64,000 nt of DNA, from contig OZ025206.1 in the NCBI GenBank assembly GCA_964019055.1, positions 14,357,291-14,421,290 on the forward strand, read 5' to 3'. The translations under genes were made by a program, and so were the position numbers. The notes beneath the pieces were generated by a model. That model saw only the letters and a program-made list of their open reading frames with translations. It did not search any database and was not told where the DNA came from. Origin of the DNA: Anthopleura xanthogrammica. Its lineage: Eukaryota; Cnidaria; Anthozoa; Actiniaria; Actiniidae. Shown here piece by piece: positions 34,801-46,682 of this stretch (position 1 is its first letter; the number at the start of each line of letters is the position of its first letter).

Positions 34801-37800
34801 TTCGCTTGTTCGCTCATTCGTTCGTTCGTTCATTTGCTCATTTGATGTTGTTATTGTTGTTGTCGTCGTCGTCGTCGTCGTCGTCGTTGTTGTTGTTGTT
34901 GTTGTTGTTGTTGTCAGGTAAACATTTGGCATGCATAACAACATATTTAAATAAGGGAACTCAGACAGTGATACAATCAGCTGCTCTCGATAGACCTGAC
35001 GCTCTGAGGTCTTTTTTTTCCTTTCCTTTCCTTATATAAAATATATTTACTCAGTTAACATGTAGGTTATATGTTAACTGAGTAAATATATTTTATATGT
35101 GTTTCTTTCTTTCTTTCTTTCTTTCTTTCTTTTTTTCTTTCTTTCTTTCTTTCTTTTTTTCCCCCTCATTTTTTCTTTTGCTTAAGAATAAGGTTTCACT
35201 TACCGGTATTTCCCTTGTCGTCTCTTACTGACATGGTAGTGCTCTGTGCAATAAAAATTGTAACTAATTTTAATGAATAATTAATCATTTTAATTAATTG
35301 ATTAATCCTTTTAATTAATTTTGATTAATCAATAATATTAATAATGTTAAAACACGCTTTTACAGTCGTTTGCATCTAAGCGTGAACACCAGACGGCAAA
35401 ATATGTTCTATTAAGTGGAGCCTGAAACTTGTATGTTTTTTTGGCTAAAAAGTTAATGTTTGTAGATTTCAAAAGAGAGGATCAAACGAGACCGCCAAAC
35501 GTTGACCCTTTAGCCGCCAAACATACAAGTTTCAGGCTCCACTTGGGTAGGGACGGACCATTAGATAGCTGATGGGAGGGGGGGGGGGGGGGTTGCGTAA
35601 ATCCCCCCAAAAAATATCGAGAACGCTCTTCTGTGCGAAAAAAATATCAAGCAGGCACAGGTCAAAGGTAATGGCACAAACTTCATAAATGCCCCTCAAA
35701 TCACTGGAAATTGCATTTCCGTGGGTCTCCATTTTCAAAATCCAAACCCCTACATTCGCCCGCCTTTGGCGGTCGTTAGCCTTCTTCCCAATAAAAATTA
35801 CGCTCGACGGTCCCTGATAATGCCGCATTACAACACAATATAATAAATTAGAACAGAAATTTAAAATTTGCTATCCATTAGACCTTTTTGCTGTATCACT
35901 ATTTTCGACTTCGTGCGCTTTAAGAACAATAGGTGCATCAAAGATTGTACGAAATTTCAACATCTTTAGAATTTGAACAAAAGATGCTTGTTTTTCATTG
36001 TTGTAATTAACAATGAGTGGGGCTATACCAATGCACAAAACTTACGTATGCTGAAATTATGATCGGACTACAACTATTGTTCGACAACAATGAAGTACGA
36101 TTCTTAAACTTTGAACTGGATTATATCAAGGCAGCGTTGGGTTGAAGTCATCACTAAAGATACATTCGCTGGTTTTCCAGGAGAAATGGTTTCATTCAGT
36201 GTTATATTCTCCCGTATATTCTAGTACTGGTCAGTATGTATGTAGAATGAGTAAGGAGAAAGCAAAATGATTGCTTAACCCGGCTGAACGAAAACCTTAC
36301 GGGGTAATAATAACCTGAAGGTTGCGTTAAAGACATCTTGCTATCGAGGGATCCACCAAAGTAAGTAAACATATTCTTGTTTTCATATGATCTTCTAACC
36401 AAATCGCAAAGGCAAAGATTATAGTGTACTGAACCAAACTTGTATCAACTCTTTCATCAGTGAATATTTTCAAGCTATAACCTTGTACAGCATAGTTCAG
36501 CTATGCTTATACGTGCAGTTGTATTCTTTCTATTTGGCAATTGAAAATATCCCTGTTAATAGCTAACGCTGAGGGTCATGATTTTTCACTATTATGAATC
36601 AGACTTATAGTTTTTCTAGTCAGATAATGATAGGCGAGATTGAAATTCCGTTTGATTCGCATTCATTCACTCAAGTGAGTGAAATAACAAAACAAAAAAC
36701 ATGGCTGTCTTGTGACATTTGGTGGCTAGCTATGACGTCATGTGACAAACGATTAATTTGTGATGATGCGGCATAGTTAATAGATGATCAGATGATGACG
36801 GAAATTATTTGAGCTCTTACAGTAGCTTTAGATGCCCTTTAACTAGCAGAAAGCCCTTTAACTAGCAGTTAACTAGCAGAAAGATTGTTTAGGGACCAGT
36901 CGTTATTTAGACTCGACTGAGGCCTTCGACACACTTACAAGGAATTTCTAAATGATAAGTTCTTTAATGATATTTTTGTATGATTGATCACGAAGGTAGT
37001 GTTTGATTTAGTTGCTTAATGGTTACATATTAGATTCATTCAGCTGTTTGAAAGCAAGCAATTCAGACAAGCTGAACAAGACATGAAAAACGAGAGTCTA
37101 TGCCGCAAAAGTAATTGCAGGGGATGGAAAACAGTATTATGGAATCAGCTGCTAGAAAATAAGTAATCAGTCAAGTGAGAATACTTTGCCGTGGAGGTAA
37201 TTGCAGGGGATGAAAATAGTGACCCTTCAAATATCTTAAAACAACGAACTTTCGCTATGGAATCAGCTGTTAAGAAAACAAGCAATTCATCAGTCAAGTG
37301 AGAGGGAGAAATAAAGTAACAATGCGCGTAAGAAGTAGGCAACTCTCTATTGTTCTGCGGCAATAGCAACTTCCCCACATAAGAATGTCACTCGGATTTT
37401 CTGAATTTAGCACTTTTTTGAATATAGTAGCTCAAACATTTAGGCTTTCAGTTAACAATGTGTTCGAAAATTAATCTATGAGTCAGCGCTTTTGCCGTTT
37501 AATTCAGGCCGATTTTCTAGCAGTTTCAAAATTTCCGCTCCTGTTTGCTCAAAAATCGGTCGATTTTCTTGAAACTTCAGATTCTTGGTAAATGGATTAT
37601 ATATCATAATTTTGTCTGCCGAATTTAGAAGAAATATATCGATGCATTATTTCTATATAGTAGTTTGTTAAGGATATTTCCGTCCTATTTTCGGCCTATC
37701 TTCAGGCCATGTCACACGACGCAATTTGTTGCGCGCAATGTTCCTGAAATAGTAAACTATCCTACTTCGATTCAGCAACATTGCCTGTAATACTGCGCGC

Positions 37801-38177
37801 AATTTTGCACCGTCTCTGCGCGTGTATGGAGAAACTTGTGTGAACGTGTAAATTAAGCAAAAAGTAAAGTTCCTATATTTAACGTCGGTAGTTCCTTCAG
37901 TTGAAATTTAACTGCTATCAATGGAAGCCGACGGTGCGCAACTTTACAGCTCTCTCCATCAGTGCTCTGTTTTACGAGTATTCAAAGCTGAACTATACGG
38001 ATTAACTGAAGTTCAAAAACGACATGCCTCAGCGACATCATACGATGAATATTTTTGCTCAGATAATGAATAAAGTTCAAGATTCACTGATACAAAGAAT
38101 CCTTCGGTCATTAAACGTATACTCGATAATTTACACACGTACAGAATAGTACAACTGTAGCACAGAGTAGTAGTAGT

Positions 38178-38210
<33 letters not shown>

Positions 38211-38283
38211 GTTTACTTACTGACTGGACGGCAAGCACCTTGAGGGAGACAACCAAAAAAAGGCATTGGAACAGCGAGAACAT
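31818..38283 (-). CDS. Gene C: secreted GCYxD/YGECW module plus two VWC domains
   Basis: Six exons: 38283-38221, 35243-35204, 34461-34159, 33536-33300, 32412-32227, 31918-31818. Total 930 nt, 309 aa. Exon 1 encodes M-F-S-L-F-Q-C-L-F-L-V-V-S-L-K-V-L-A-V-Q-S, a signal peptide. Exon 2 is a 40-nt linker (S-T-T-M-S-V-R-D-D-K-G-N-T). Exon 3 is the module: EAVGCYGD..RALRKMYFNARG..RACAENAY..FGIQYYGECWSD..SSNCEHGVG..WANMVYR, with four main Cys that could form two disulfides. Exon 4 is VWC type 1 (CTINGKEYSEGAEM..CLKCTC..CCPVCG). Exon 5 is VWC type 2 (CYHDGKVMEAGSTW..CSECTC..CCPKCG). The terminal exon is Thr/Pro-rich and ends TFPPPPDMA. Splice donors and acceptors are canonical. The function is unknown; the protein should be secreted and disulfide-bonded. 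Exons 4-6 lie in the segmental duplication shared with gene D. Confidence 0.82.
32046..32253 (-). repeat. Array of five partial VWC exon ends with splice-like spacers (gene C)
   Basis: Read on the minus strand, the end of the second VWC exon (P-G-K-C-C-P-K-C-G plus donor) is followed by four partial copies of the same 27-nt piece. Spacers between them start with GTA and end with AG: about 18, 14, 15 and 9 nt. The first unit is the true exon end. Read through without splicing, the frame continues KYVISVPGKSCC..GGKL and stops. Confidence 0.7.
32973..33165 (+). mobile_element. tRNA-derived SINE in gene C intron 4
   Basis: A-box TGGCGTAGCGGTGAAAG and B-box GGTTCGAGT have tRNA spacing. The body has GTCGTATGTGAGTA, and the tail TTCTCCGTTTTTCCTCCCTC plus AAAATCAACTCC. 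It lies antisense to gene C. An orthologous copy sits at 48344-48535, so insertion predates the segmental duplication. Confidence 0.75.
33838..33925. repeat. Short inverted repeat in gene C intron 3
   Basis: TATATTTATCGAAGTAACAA near 33837 pairs with TTGTTACTTCGATAAATATA near 33908. ATAACATCAT(A/G)TTGT occurs on both flanks (33797 and 33931), which may be a target duplication. Confidence 0.5.
34571..34915. repeat. 28-bp minisatellite and GTC/GTT trinucleotides in gene C intron 2
   Basis: The unit TTCGTTTGCTCGTTAGCTCA plus eight bases repeats about nine times from 34581 to 34805. A GTC run (34862-34886) and a GTT run (to 34915) follow directly. The intron is 34462-35203. Confidence 0.8.
35035..35097. 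repeat. Perfect 27-bp-arm palindrome in gene C intron 2
   Basis: The arms at 35035-35061 and 35071-35097 are exact reverse complements (core ACTCAGTTAACAT) around a 9-nt loop. A (CTTT)n run follows at 35103-35155. It could extrude as a cruciform or stem-loop. Confidence 0.75.
35413..35544. mobile_element. MITE-like element in gene C intron 1
   Basis: AAGTGGAGCCTGAAACTTGT at 35413 and ACAAGTTTCAGGCTCCACTT ending at 35544 are perfect inverted arms (26 bp in all) of a 132-bp non-coding element. Confidence 0.75.
35550..38170. other. Rest of gene C intron 1, no exon seen
   Basis: This is most of the 3-kb intron between the signal and linker exons. Contents: a G-run at 35579-35592, a local imperfect duplication of about 115 bp at 37070-37310 (GTAATTGCAGGGGATG.. 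twice), and a segment at 37700-37860 related to the 23839 element. No gene was recognised on the plus strand. Confidence 0.4.
38168..38210. repeat. Trinucleotide (AGT)n(AGC)n array at the gene C first donor
   Basis: AGT repeats lead into about ten AGC (CTG on the gene strand) repeats ending at 38210. The array begins about 10 nt into intron 1, directly after the donor of the signal-peptide exon (donor at 38220-38215). Confidence 0.85.
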
Positions 38284-41200
38284 GATGCTGAAATGAAAAT
38301 ACACGGTTGTGATATCGTATATATGAGATATATTAGAGATGTATACAGACAAAGAGAAATTATTTTCTTTAAATTTGTCCTTCTTCCTTGCGTCCTTTAC
38401 TCTATCATTTCTTTCTACATTTGCCTTTCTAGATAAATCTATTTTCTTTAACTAGTAAAATATTTTCTTTTTAAGTAAAATTTGTTTTATAAAAATACTT
38501 CTTTCTTTCTTTCTTTCTTTGCTTCTCTTGTTTCTACCTCTTTATCTTTATCTTTCTTTCTATCTTTATCTTCCTTCCTTCCTTCCGCTTCCTTCCTTAA
38601 TCATTTTTTCTCATCCTTTATTTCTTTCCTTCGTTCTTTCTAGTCCCACCGGATTCGGAATCGTATGTGAGTAGAGTTTCTACTGAGTTGGTTTTCTCCT
38701 GTACTTCGAGGGTTTTTCTATCATTCTTCTTCAAGGTATTTCATCCCTGGTTACTGATTCTTCTAACTACTAACTCACATGTCAAAATCAACACATCAAT
38801 GTAAAGAATGGAAAAATCAGTTCTTATACATATGAGCATCCTCACTAGAAAGCTTACCTTTAGCCTTGATTGGTTGGTTGATCCTATTCCTCTGGATATC
38901 GTGAATACAGTGATTCAGCAGGCCCTACATGGTCTACTTATAGCATAAAAATGATGGATTCGAGCACTGACGTAACTATTTGTCCACCTGCAGGCAGAAT
39001 CGATAAAATCAATAGTCGGAAAATAATAGAATGACCGTACTCTTTGTGTCAACACTAATTGGTAAAGTTATTATGATGGGTGGTCACATATCAAGCAATG
39101 TGTTAAGTAAAAGTCAGCCGTGAAGAGCCACACCCACAACTTCAAAGAACCTTAAAAATGGCTGAAAAAACTTGAAATTTCGTTTATTTTCTTGAATACC
39201 TTGTGCTTTGTTACTTAAAAAGTGTCCACTCGGGATGTAAAAATATAGTCTTTTAGCTTTTATCTGCGAAGCGACGAAGGCCAATACGGAATATATTTTC
39301 TTCAGTCCAACGCCGTCAATATAACCAGTCATTGGCGGCTCAAAATCGCAATACGTTTTGTATCGTGATTTTCCTATCGTGCGGCAATTCTGGGCCGACA
39401 ATACGGGTCGATATTGGCGGCTCTCTCCCGATCAAACTCATAAGAGAATCGCGATACTACACGATATTTGAATGGTTTTTTTCTTCTATTTCTCTCTTTT
39501 CTTAGTATTTTCTTTCTAACTTTTCCGGGCCCAATCCTATCTTTTTTTTCTTTTTTTTCTTTTTTTACAATGTTTTCATTACCATTCATTACTGAGAGGC
39601 TCAGTTACAAATCATATTTTAGTCCAAATTTCCAGCTATTTAATGATAAACGAACTGGTATAAATCAGTACTGGAAAATCTTAAAACTAAAGACAAATAC
39701 TGATCCAAAAACCGGCACACGAGTTGCCCCTTCTGAATGGCTCAAATTAATAACTATATAAAGTTATAATTTGGCCACGTTTTATAACACCTTTAACCAT
39801 TTAACTGCTAATTATATTGCTACAAAGTCATTCGTTTTTGTCTCATTTAATCAAATGGAAAATTATACGAAAATCTCCTTTTAGCAAGCTGTAATTTAAC
39901 AATAATTACGTATAATAGGCCTTCTAAATTGTGAATGGTATATTTATGCAATTTTGCTCAACAAAAGATTATCATTTCTATCGAAACTTCTTTATTTTCG
40001 AAGCTTTATTTTCTCATTTTTTCTCTCTCTTCTTGTTTAGTTTGTGACCAGTGCACGTGGAAACTCCAGGATAAAGAGCTGTATTGCCTCAAGGTACATT
40101 TATGTTAGCTTCATGATCACGTAAGAAAACAGCTGCTTTCACGAATTTACAGAAACAATATTCTTGAGCTTCCCTATTAGAGAAGCGCCGTGTTAAAAAC
40201 CTTTTTTTCTTAAAATGCAGGCATTATTTCAAAGAAGAATTTTCTAATTTCTTCAAAATACTGGTGGACGTTATGCCACAATAATAATTTCAGAATTGAT
40301 TACGTCAAAAATTTTATCATATTCTTCTCACTATTTTAATCATTTTTGCCATTTTTCATAATTGTCTCAACTTTTTTCACTTTAAAAAAGGTGCGCATCG
40401 TTTTGTTGATAGAAGTATAGAACTTCCTTTAGGAATTCACGCAAATGCCCTGTTTAAATGAAGGTAGTATTAGAGACAAGTCCATTCACTTGTTTTTCAG
40501 TCAGCCCTTGCTGTAGGCTTACCCTAAATTCAAGTATAAATAGAAGACTTAAGTCGACTTAGAATTGGAAATGTCGCCTAACAGTCAGCACACCATCCAA
40601 CCGTACCGAAGGGAATCTCCGGGAAGTAGTTTACGAATTTTTTTTTGGCGTTTAAACAGGTGGTTTCTTGACATCACATCAATGTTATCAAAGAGTTTTA
40701 ATAGCTTTAAGTAATTGAAAAATTACGCATTCAAATTACATCGTCGGCTTTTGACACAAAGCTAGAGTCAGAGTGTTTTTTGTTCTTATTTTAATGATTG
40801 TTTTAATCTAGTATCTATGATATTGTATTGATTTTAGTTTAGGATAGTGAAAGATGTCGACAAGAAACCGTTATATATTCAATCAGTTAGTTCTTTGTAT
40901 GATTCAAAATCAATGCTTATCCCTGATATGGTTTTATAAACCGAAAACGTTTACTGAATTGGTCGAATATATCAATGTCTTGTCATCTTTCTCTAGCCCA
41001 AAAAGTAATTACAAGTCTTATTTCAAGTTTTCCTTTTAATTATAAACCTTTTACTTCCAATTATGAAAGGCTACCTTACACATATCAATATGCCTGGCTC
41101 TACTCTTAAAAACATCCTAACTAAAGCATTGGTATCTCTATCAAGTGATTGTACTACTGGTAAGCCTTGCTGAAAACTGTGACGGGTTGTTGTAGTGTTA

Positions 41201-41990
41201 TTTTATTGGCAAGAGGTCCACTTGTTTGAAATGTTCTCTTCTCTTCTACTACACTACCGAGGCATGCCATTAAAAAAAACAGGGTTCGTAGCCTCGGGGG
41301 AAATCTACATTTTAATCCCTCATATTGACTTAGCTGGTGTAGTTTTGACGACTGAAAAAACAATAACAGGAAGTAAAAACGCATTTTTTTTAATTTTCAA
41401 AAAGAGTTCTTTTTACAAATGGAATCAAGGTAGTCGGTAATTCCTTCAGCTGCGTGGCTGGTATACCAGGAAGCCGACGATGCGCACTTTACCCCCCTCT
41501 CCATCAGTGCTCTGTTTTAAGAGCATTCAAAGCTGATCAATCACATGTGAATAGAGATTGTTTTGTCTCTCCCTTGATTCGAGTGTTTTCTCCCGGATCT
41601 CTGTTTTTTCTCTCTCTCCCTAACACGCTAGATTTCAATTATTTTCTAGCTTAGCCGTTCCTTGACTTGACATTAGCACAGGCGGCTTTTGTCAGTTTAA
41701 AGTACCAGGTGGGGATTTGGAACCTATACGCGCTACCTGAAATTTTGCACGGACTTAACAATATTTTGACATAGAAGTATACATTTCCTGAAAGCTAGTT
41801 AAACGTAGAATTGTCTATTTTGGAACACAAAAGGTATCCTGATACCTTAAGGAGTCGAGACCACACTAGATTTGGGTACCACAATAGTGCATTGGACATT
41901 GACTTCAAAATTGTCGCGAGGTCCGAAAATCAATTATCAAGAATTTGACTGAAAATGACAAATTGAATTTTTTAAATATAGGCAAATTAC
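38284..41990. other. Between genes C and E: no gene recognised
   Basis: This region should hold VWC and terminal exons if gene E were complete, but I found no CCPxCG-type exon end or Pro-rich terminal exon. Contents: CTTT/CTTC runs at 38500-38640, a SINE tail at 38641-38790, and inverted GAATCGCGATAC-type sequences at 39340-39460. At 40041-40093 a plus-strand 53-nt segment with a good pyrimidine tract and donor could be an orphan exon, but it has no partner. Confidence 0.4.
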
Positions 41991-42687
41991 CTTGGTAACG
42001 ATAAACCATATTTGCCCATCCTCTCCCTACTCCGTGTTCACAGTTTGAGGACAAGCCGTACTTGTAGTATCGGTCCTCGGCCGAACCATCGCTCCAGCAC
42101 TCACCATAAAACTGAATAGCGAATATGCTAGTGAAGCTTTGCTGGTAGGCTTTCTCTGCGCACCTTTTGATAATATTAGTTGTATCAAAAAGATCTGTCC
42201 AGTTGATCAGCGCGCGCCCGTCATAGTACATGTTTCGTAGGGCGCGAGATTTCTTATCCGCATAACAACCAACTGCTTCAAGCTTTAGGTACACTGTTGA
42301 AATAAAAATAGGTTGTTATTAATCAGTATTAATAGACAATTTAATACTACATTTTTTCAAGTTAATGTCCCCAACTTTGGGGGGAAAAGCATGCAATAAT
42401 ATTATATAAATATTGATATATAAATATTATCATTATTATTTTGAATTTTCCTTTTTTTTTTCAATTTACTATAAATTAATATATTTCAAATTTTTATATA
42501 TTGTATAGTATATTTAGTGTAATAGTATATATTGTAGCTGAGAAGCCTTTCCTAAGGAGCTCATTAAAGTTATATGTAATAAAAGACGTATCCTTAACAC
42601 CAAGCTTACTGCATGCTCCGACTATTGTCATGCATAAAAAAGTCGCTTACCTTTATTGCCTTTTTCATCTTCAAATGAAATAGTTTG
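41991..42687 (-). CDS. Gene E (partial): linker and GCYxD/YGECW module exons
   Basis: Linker exon 42687-42651 (37 nt, Q-T-I-S-F-E-D-E-K-G-N-K, phase 0 to 1) is followed by module exon 42293-41991 (303 nt): EAVGCYAD..SRALRNMYYDGR..RCAEKAY..AIQFYGECWSD..SSNCEHGVG..WANMVYRYQG. Both have good splice sites and the right phases. All four conserved Cys are present, so the module looks functional. A candidate signal exon is at 44975-44856. No VWC or terminal exon was found before gene C begins, so this may be a truncated paralogue, a protein with only the module, or an upstream alternative 5' end of gene C (its phase-1 donor can join any gene C exon from the module onward). Confidence 0.65.
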
Positions 42688-43212
42688 CTGTAAGATTAAA
42701 ATGTCGGTGTTCTATTGTTATTACATTTCAATATTTAATCATTGAATTTTATTTCGATTTAATATATAATCAGATTTGTTTTTAGAATACTTTAAATATT
42801 TTAGTACTGAGCCTTGCATCTTTATAGGGTGAGCCTTTCGAGCGCCGGATTGATATAGCGAATCTGACGTACTCGTTGAACAAAGATGGCTGAGTCTAAT
42901 CTTATTATTACGTGGCTAAAATAAGAGAGAAAATGATCCCAGCTGTTCGTTTTTTAATATTTATCAGGATCTCATAAGAATATTAATAAATCAAGGCTGG
43001 AAAGGCTACAGCTTGTGGAGAGTAAATGTCGAGTGAGTTAGGTTTTTTGATCCAAGAATTTTAGGAATCAAATATCTTCAAAACTCACGGCAAATTGCAA
43101 AAATGAAGACTGTCTGTTTGCAACTAAACAATTCAAGTATTTGTGACGCCGTGTGAACCGATGACCGCGCGCTAAACTAGTGAGCGGTTACTAGTTGGGA
43201 CTGCGTGGGTGT

Positions 43213-43301
43213 GTTGAATGCAAGTGAATAAGAAGGAAACTTCCAAACGTTTTTACACGGCGTTTAAGTTTAGAAGGTTTCTTATTCACTTGTCGCTCAA
43301 C
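43213..43301. repeat. Inverted repeat near gene E
   Basis: TTGAATGCAAGTGAATAAGA at 43215 is matched by TCTTATTCACTTG..CTCAA near 43279-43301. Further out, TTCCAAACGT and ACGTTTGGAA are also inverted (43241 and 43342). Confidence 0.5.
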
Positions 43302-43494
43302 GTTGAAATTGACTATGACGTTTGGCGCTTGAGTAAAGCGACGTTTGGAACAGGCCTTACCTCGTCAGTGCTCCTTACACATGGGAGAATGACACAAAAT
43401 ACCACCAAAACCAAGTGGAATATTAACATCCTTAAACATGAGGATAAATAATCAATTTTGATATACTATGGTTGAAGTTAGCATTCATAACGGT

Positions 43495-43646
43495 ACTTGA
43501 AATGTTTTGTCTCTGACTTAACATTTGAAGAAGAAAAAACCCAGACGTTTCGAAGAAGATCGACAAGATACCGCGTGGTCACGAATATCGATCGAAACGT
43601 CTGTAAAAGTTTTTCAAATGTTAAGTCAGAGTAAACCATTTCAAGT
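43495..43646. mobile_element. MITE-like element near gene E
   Basis: ACTTGAAATGTTTTG..CTCTGACTTAACATTTGAA on the left pairs with TTCAAATGTTAAGTCAGAG..CATTTCAAGT on the right. An inner pair AGACGTTTCG / CGAAACGTCT is also present. About 152 bp, non-coding. Confidence 0.7.
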
Positions 43647-44289
43647 TAGTGAAGCACAAATAGGTCTTGAAAGCCCAAACTTTTCCTGAATGGACTTGAA
43701 AATTCTCTCCAAGACTTCAATAGTCATGGTAGTCAATGTGATAGAGCAGTTTTAGTATGACTATGAAAAACTTACGGCACGGACCGTGCATTGCCGTGTA
43801 TGAAAATATTCGACATTCGGTGCCATGTCCGCGCCGCGCCGTAACCGTGCCTTCGGCCGCGACTTTATTGCTTTATCTTATTTAATGATAACCGATGTTC
43901 TTTTTTACACGAAATTAACTAAAATCAAAACTCGAGATTTCGGAAAGGTCTCCTCTTGAAGTGTTCTATTTAAATCAATCGGAGGAAAACTTTCCGTTTT
44001 TTTGGTCGAAAATTATAAAACTCACACTCATAAAAACTGATGAGTTCGATCAAAAAATGAGCAACATGGTTGAAATCTGTGTTTATTGCACGACTATCGT
44101 GAAGATCTCAAAACGAGGACAACAACCGACAACCTATTGTGATTTATTATTATTATTTTGACTTTTAAAGCTAGCAATAAGTTTAAGATATGAAAACAAC
44201 TTAAAAATTCTAACTCTAAAACACAACACACAACAGAACTAATTATTAAGCTCCAATTATATATTGTGAAGCACAGGATTTAATTGGAA

Positions 44290-44480
44290 TTTGGAAGTTG
44301 ATTTTAAGGAGGGAGTAAAACCGAAAAAACCCAGAGAAAAACCCTCGAAGCAGAGGAAAGAACCATCAAGTAACTTTACGTATACTCACATACGACAACG
44401 AGCCCCATCGGACTCGAACCCGGGTCGCATTGGTAAGAGGCGAGCGCTCTCACTGCTACTCCATCAACCCATGCTTTACT
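44290..44480 (-). mobile_element. tRNA-derived SINE, reverse orientation
   Basis: On the minus strand it reads GGGTTCGAGTCCGATGGGGC after an A-box-like GGTTGATGGAGTAGCAGTGA. The tail shows the family's CTCTGGGTTTTTTCGG..CTCCCTCC. The same family as 32973 and 48344, but more diverged. Confidence 0.65.
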
Positions 44481-44855
44481 ATAGAGATGCGCGGTATTCA
44501 GTGTGCGCAGCCGGCAGCTGGCAATTCCAGTGATCTTATATGAATAGAAACATATCCTTCATTTTTATTACGATCTTGCCATAATTATAAGGTCAATAAT
44601 GGCATATATATATATAGAGAGAGAGAGGCGCAGTGTTCAGTGTATACAGACAGATGAGTAATGTTCTGGCTAGTTCATATCCGTCTTTTCCAGTGGTCTT
44701 ATTTGAATAGAAACCTTCAGAAAACTATTTGTCATCACTGATGTCGTGTACAGAAGATAATGGGGCTTATTTGAGACACAAGTTTGTTTAAGACTCGAGT
44801 TGATCAGGACATTTTTTTCCTTGATACCGTTCTTCTGCATTTCAGTAGCTTTTAC

Positions 44856-44975
44856 CTGACTATCAGCTCTCATAAAATGAAAATGAAAATCGCAATAACA
44901 TGATCGACTAAAGCCAACTGAGAATATATGTATTTTACTTTCTAAGATTAGAATTCCTTGAAGTAAGACCCTCAT
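44856..44975 (-). CDS. Candidate signal-peptide exon of gene E
   Basis: From ATG at 44975 to a gtaaaa donor after 44856 there are exactly 40 codons, ending in phase 0 as in the other signal exons of the family. It starts M-R-V-L-L-Q-G-I-L-I-L, and its end (F-M-R-A-D-S-Q) resembles the G-V-R-A-V-D-Q end of the gene D signal exon. The hydrophobic core is interrupted (E-S-K), and the donor is weak, so this is only a candidate. Confidence 0.3.
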
Positions 44976-44999
44976 TGGCAATTAGGCAAAGATGATCAA

Positions 45000-46170
45000 G
45001 GCAGTTTCCCTTTTCTTTCGGGTTCTCCGGTTTTCCTTCCAAAAAATCAACTTCCAAATTCCAATTCGATCCTGGGCCTCACAACGACTGGAGCAATTGG
45101 AGCTTAACTCTGTTGTGAGTGCAGGTCCCACAACAGCCAAAGCTTAATAGATTTTTTCATTGCCAGGATTGCCTACGCTACTAAGATTAGGACTAGTTGT
45201 GGTTGTGCAAAATTAAAATCTTGTTTAAATATCGAGTATGCAGGGCAACCTTAGCAAGCAGCATGAGAGCCTTTGATGATATTTACTTTGTATTACTAAG
45301 CCTACCTTGTTTCTTGGGTATTTGTTAACGTCCTTTTATTCTTAATTCTGTGCCTCGAGGCAGTCCTTCGTTTTTATATCGATATATTAATAGACAATAT
45401 TAGAAGCTGAGCGACTACGATGCACTATGTCCTTCCTATGACAACAACCAAAACACGAAATGACTACTTGAGGCAGGTGAAACGTTTTACCGGTAATAAA
45501 AATCGGAAACAAAATGGATATGATGAGTCAGTTTTTGTTTTGTCTTGACACGAGAAGAATTAATTTTGCTACTCATCAGGTAGATAATAATTTGATGTTT
45601 TTGATGGGAAAATGGCATTATTTTCCATTTTTAACCCAAATGATACTGACGGAACCTGGACCAAAAACGAATAAAACTAGACTCTTACATTAATATTAAT
45701 TGCGACGCGTGCTATAATCTAACCTTTCAGTTCCCAAATCAGAATTTTTTTTCTCTGAATAAGATCGCGACTGAGTTTTCTATTATTCTTCTAATTTATT
45801 TCTTTTTTCCGCCTCGACTTGAAAACAGGTGTTTGGTCAGTTAAAACAAATATTCCTGTGGTACGTACTTTCTGATGGCTCATCAAGATATTATTTTGCG
45901 AAAAAATGAAATACGTTTTTAATACCACTACCACTAGAATCCTCTTCGAATTATTTTTCTTATTTAAATGTTTTAACTCCTTTGGAAGTTGCAAGATAAT
46001 GGTGTTAACTAGGCTAACAATTAAAAGGAACTACGAAAAGGATTCTGGTAGAAGTGGTATCAAGTGTAATAAGGGGAATCGAGAATTAGAAACAACAAGA
46101 CAAGAAAACACTGTTGCAGCATATTAGCATGTGTTTTGGGCTTGGCTTGTCCGCATTTCAATCCCATAAT
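45000..46170. other. Intergenic, no gene seen
   Basis: A SINE-tail fragment (GGGTTCTCCGGTTTTCC, CCAATTCGATCCTGG) lies at 45015-45170. The rest is AT-rich without domains. The frame 45906-46127 is unsupported. Confidence 0.4.
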
Positions 46171-46489
46171 GCATCATTGTGACTCATCCGTGGAAAGTGC
46201 TATTGTATATTAGGGCTCTGCTCTCTCCCTCCCTTCTCTCCTAGTCTGGCAAAAGACTCAGTTGTCGCTAGCTAAAGTCCCTAAGGAAGAATCAGGGGGA
46301 AGGACAACATCATACACTCCCTCCTCCCCTCCCCTCACAGAAGTGACTATTTCTACGTGACACAATTACATTCTTTAGCACATACAGACACAGGCAGTAA
46401 GTTTATTTTCTACGATTTGGCTTTCAGTTTTGGAGATATTATAAGAGAAAATCCAGGATTACACGGCTTCCAAAGGTGGTGAGTACCAG

Positions 46490-46682
46490 GTACCGTAAAA
46501 TAGCACTACAATTTATTTTTTTTACAAAATACAAAATAAAAATGCCTTTAAAAATATTTATGATTTATAGTTTATGATTTATCCAAACCACAATTTTTTA
46601 GGGGAGCCTGGCCCCCCAAAAAAGATAAGTGGGGGGGCCAGTGCCCCCCAGTCCCCCCCCCCCCCGCTTCCGCCGCCCATGA
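46490..46682. mobile_element. Insertion present only in duplication copy 2
   Basis: Sequence absent from the matching place in copy 1. It contains repeated TTTATGATTTATAG-type A/T-rich pieces and then GAGCCTGGCCCCCC and GGGGGGGCCAGTGCCCCCC with a long C-run. The end sequence looks like a DNA-transposon or retroelement terminal repeat; the type is not resolved. Confidence 0.45.

Larger units (their letters stand above)
42694..44855. other. Presumed intron 1 of gene E with inverted-repeat elements
   Basis: Holds two MITE-like elements (43213-43301 and 43495-43646) and a reversed SINE at 44290-44480. No exon was recognised. The plus-strand frames here have no domain. Confidence 0.4.

Noticed and set aside
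34571..34915. 28-bp repeats considered as a CRISPR array
   Set aside because: Units are contiguous, without unique spacers, and lie in an intron of gene C. It is an ordinary minisatellite.
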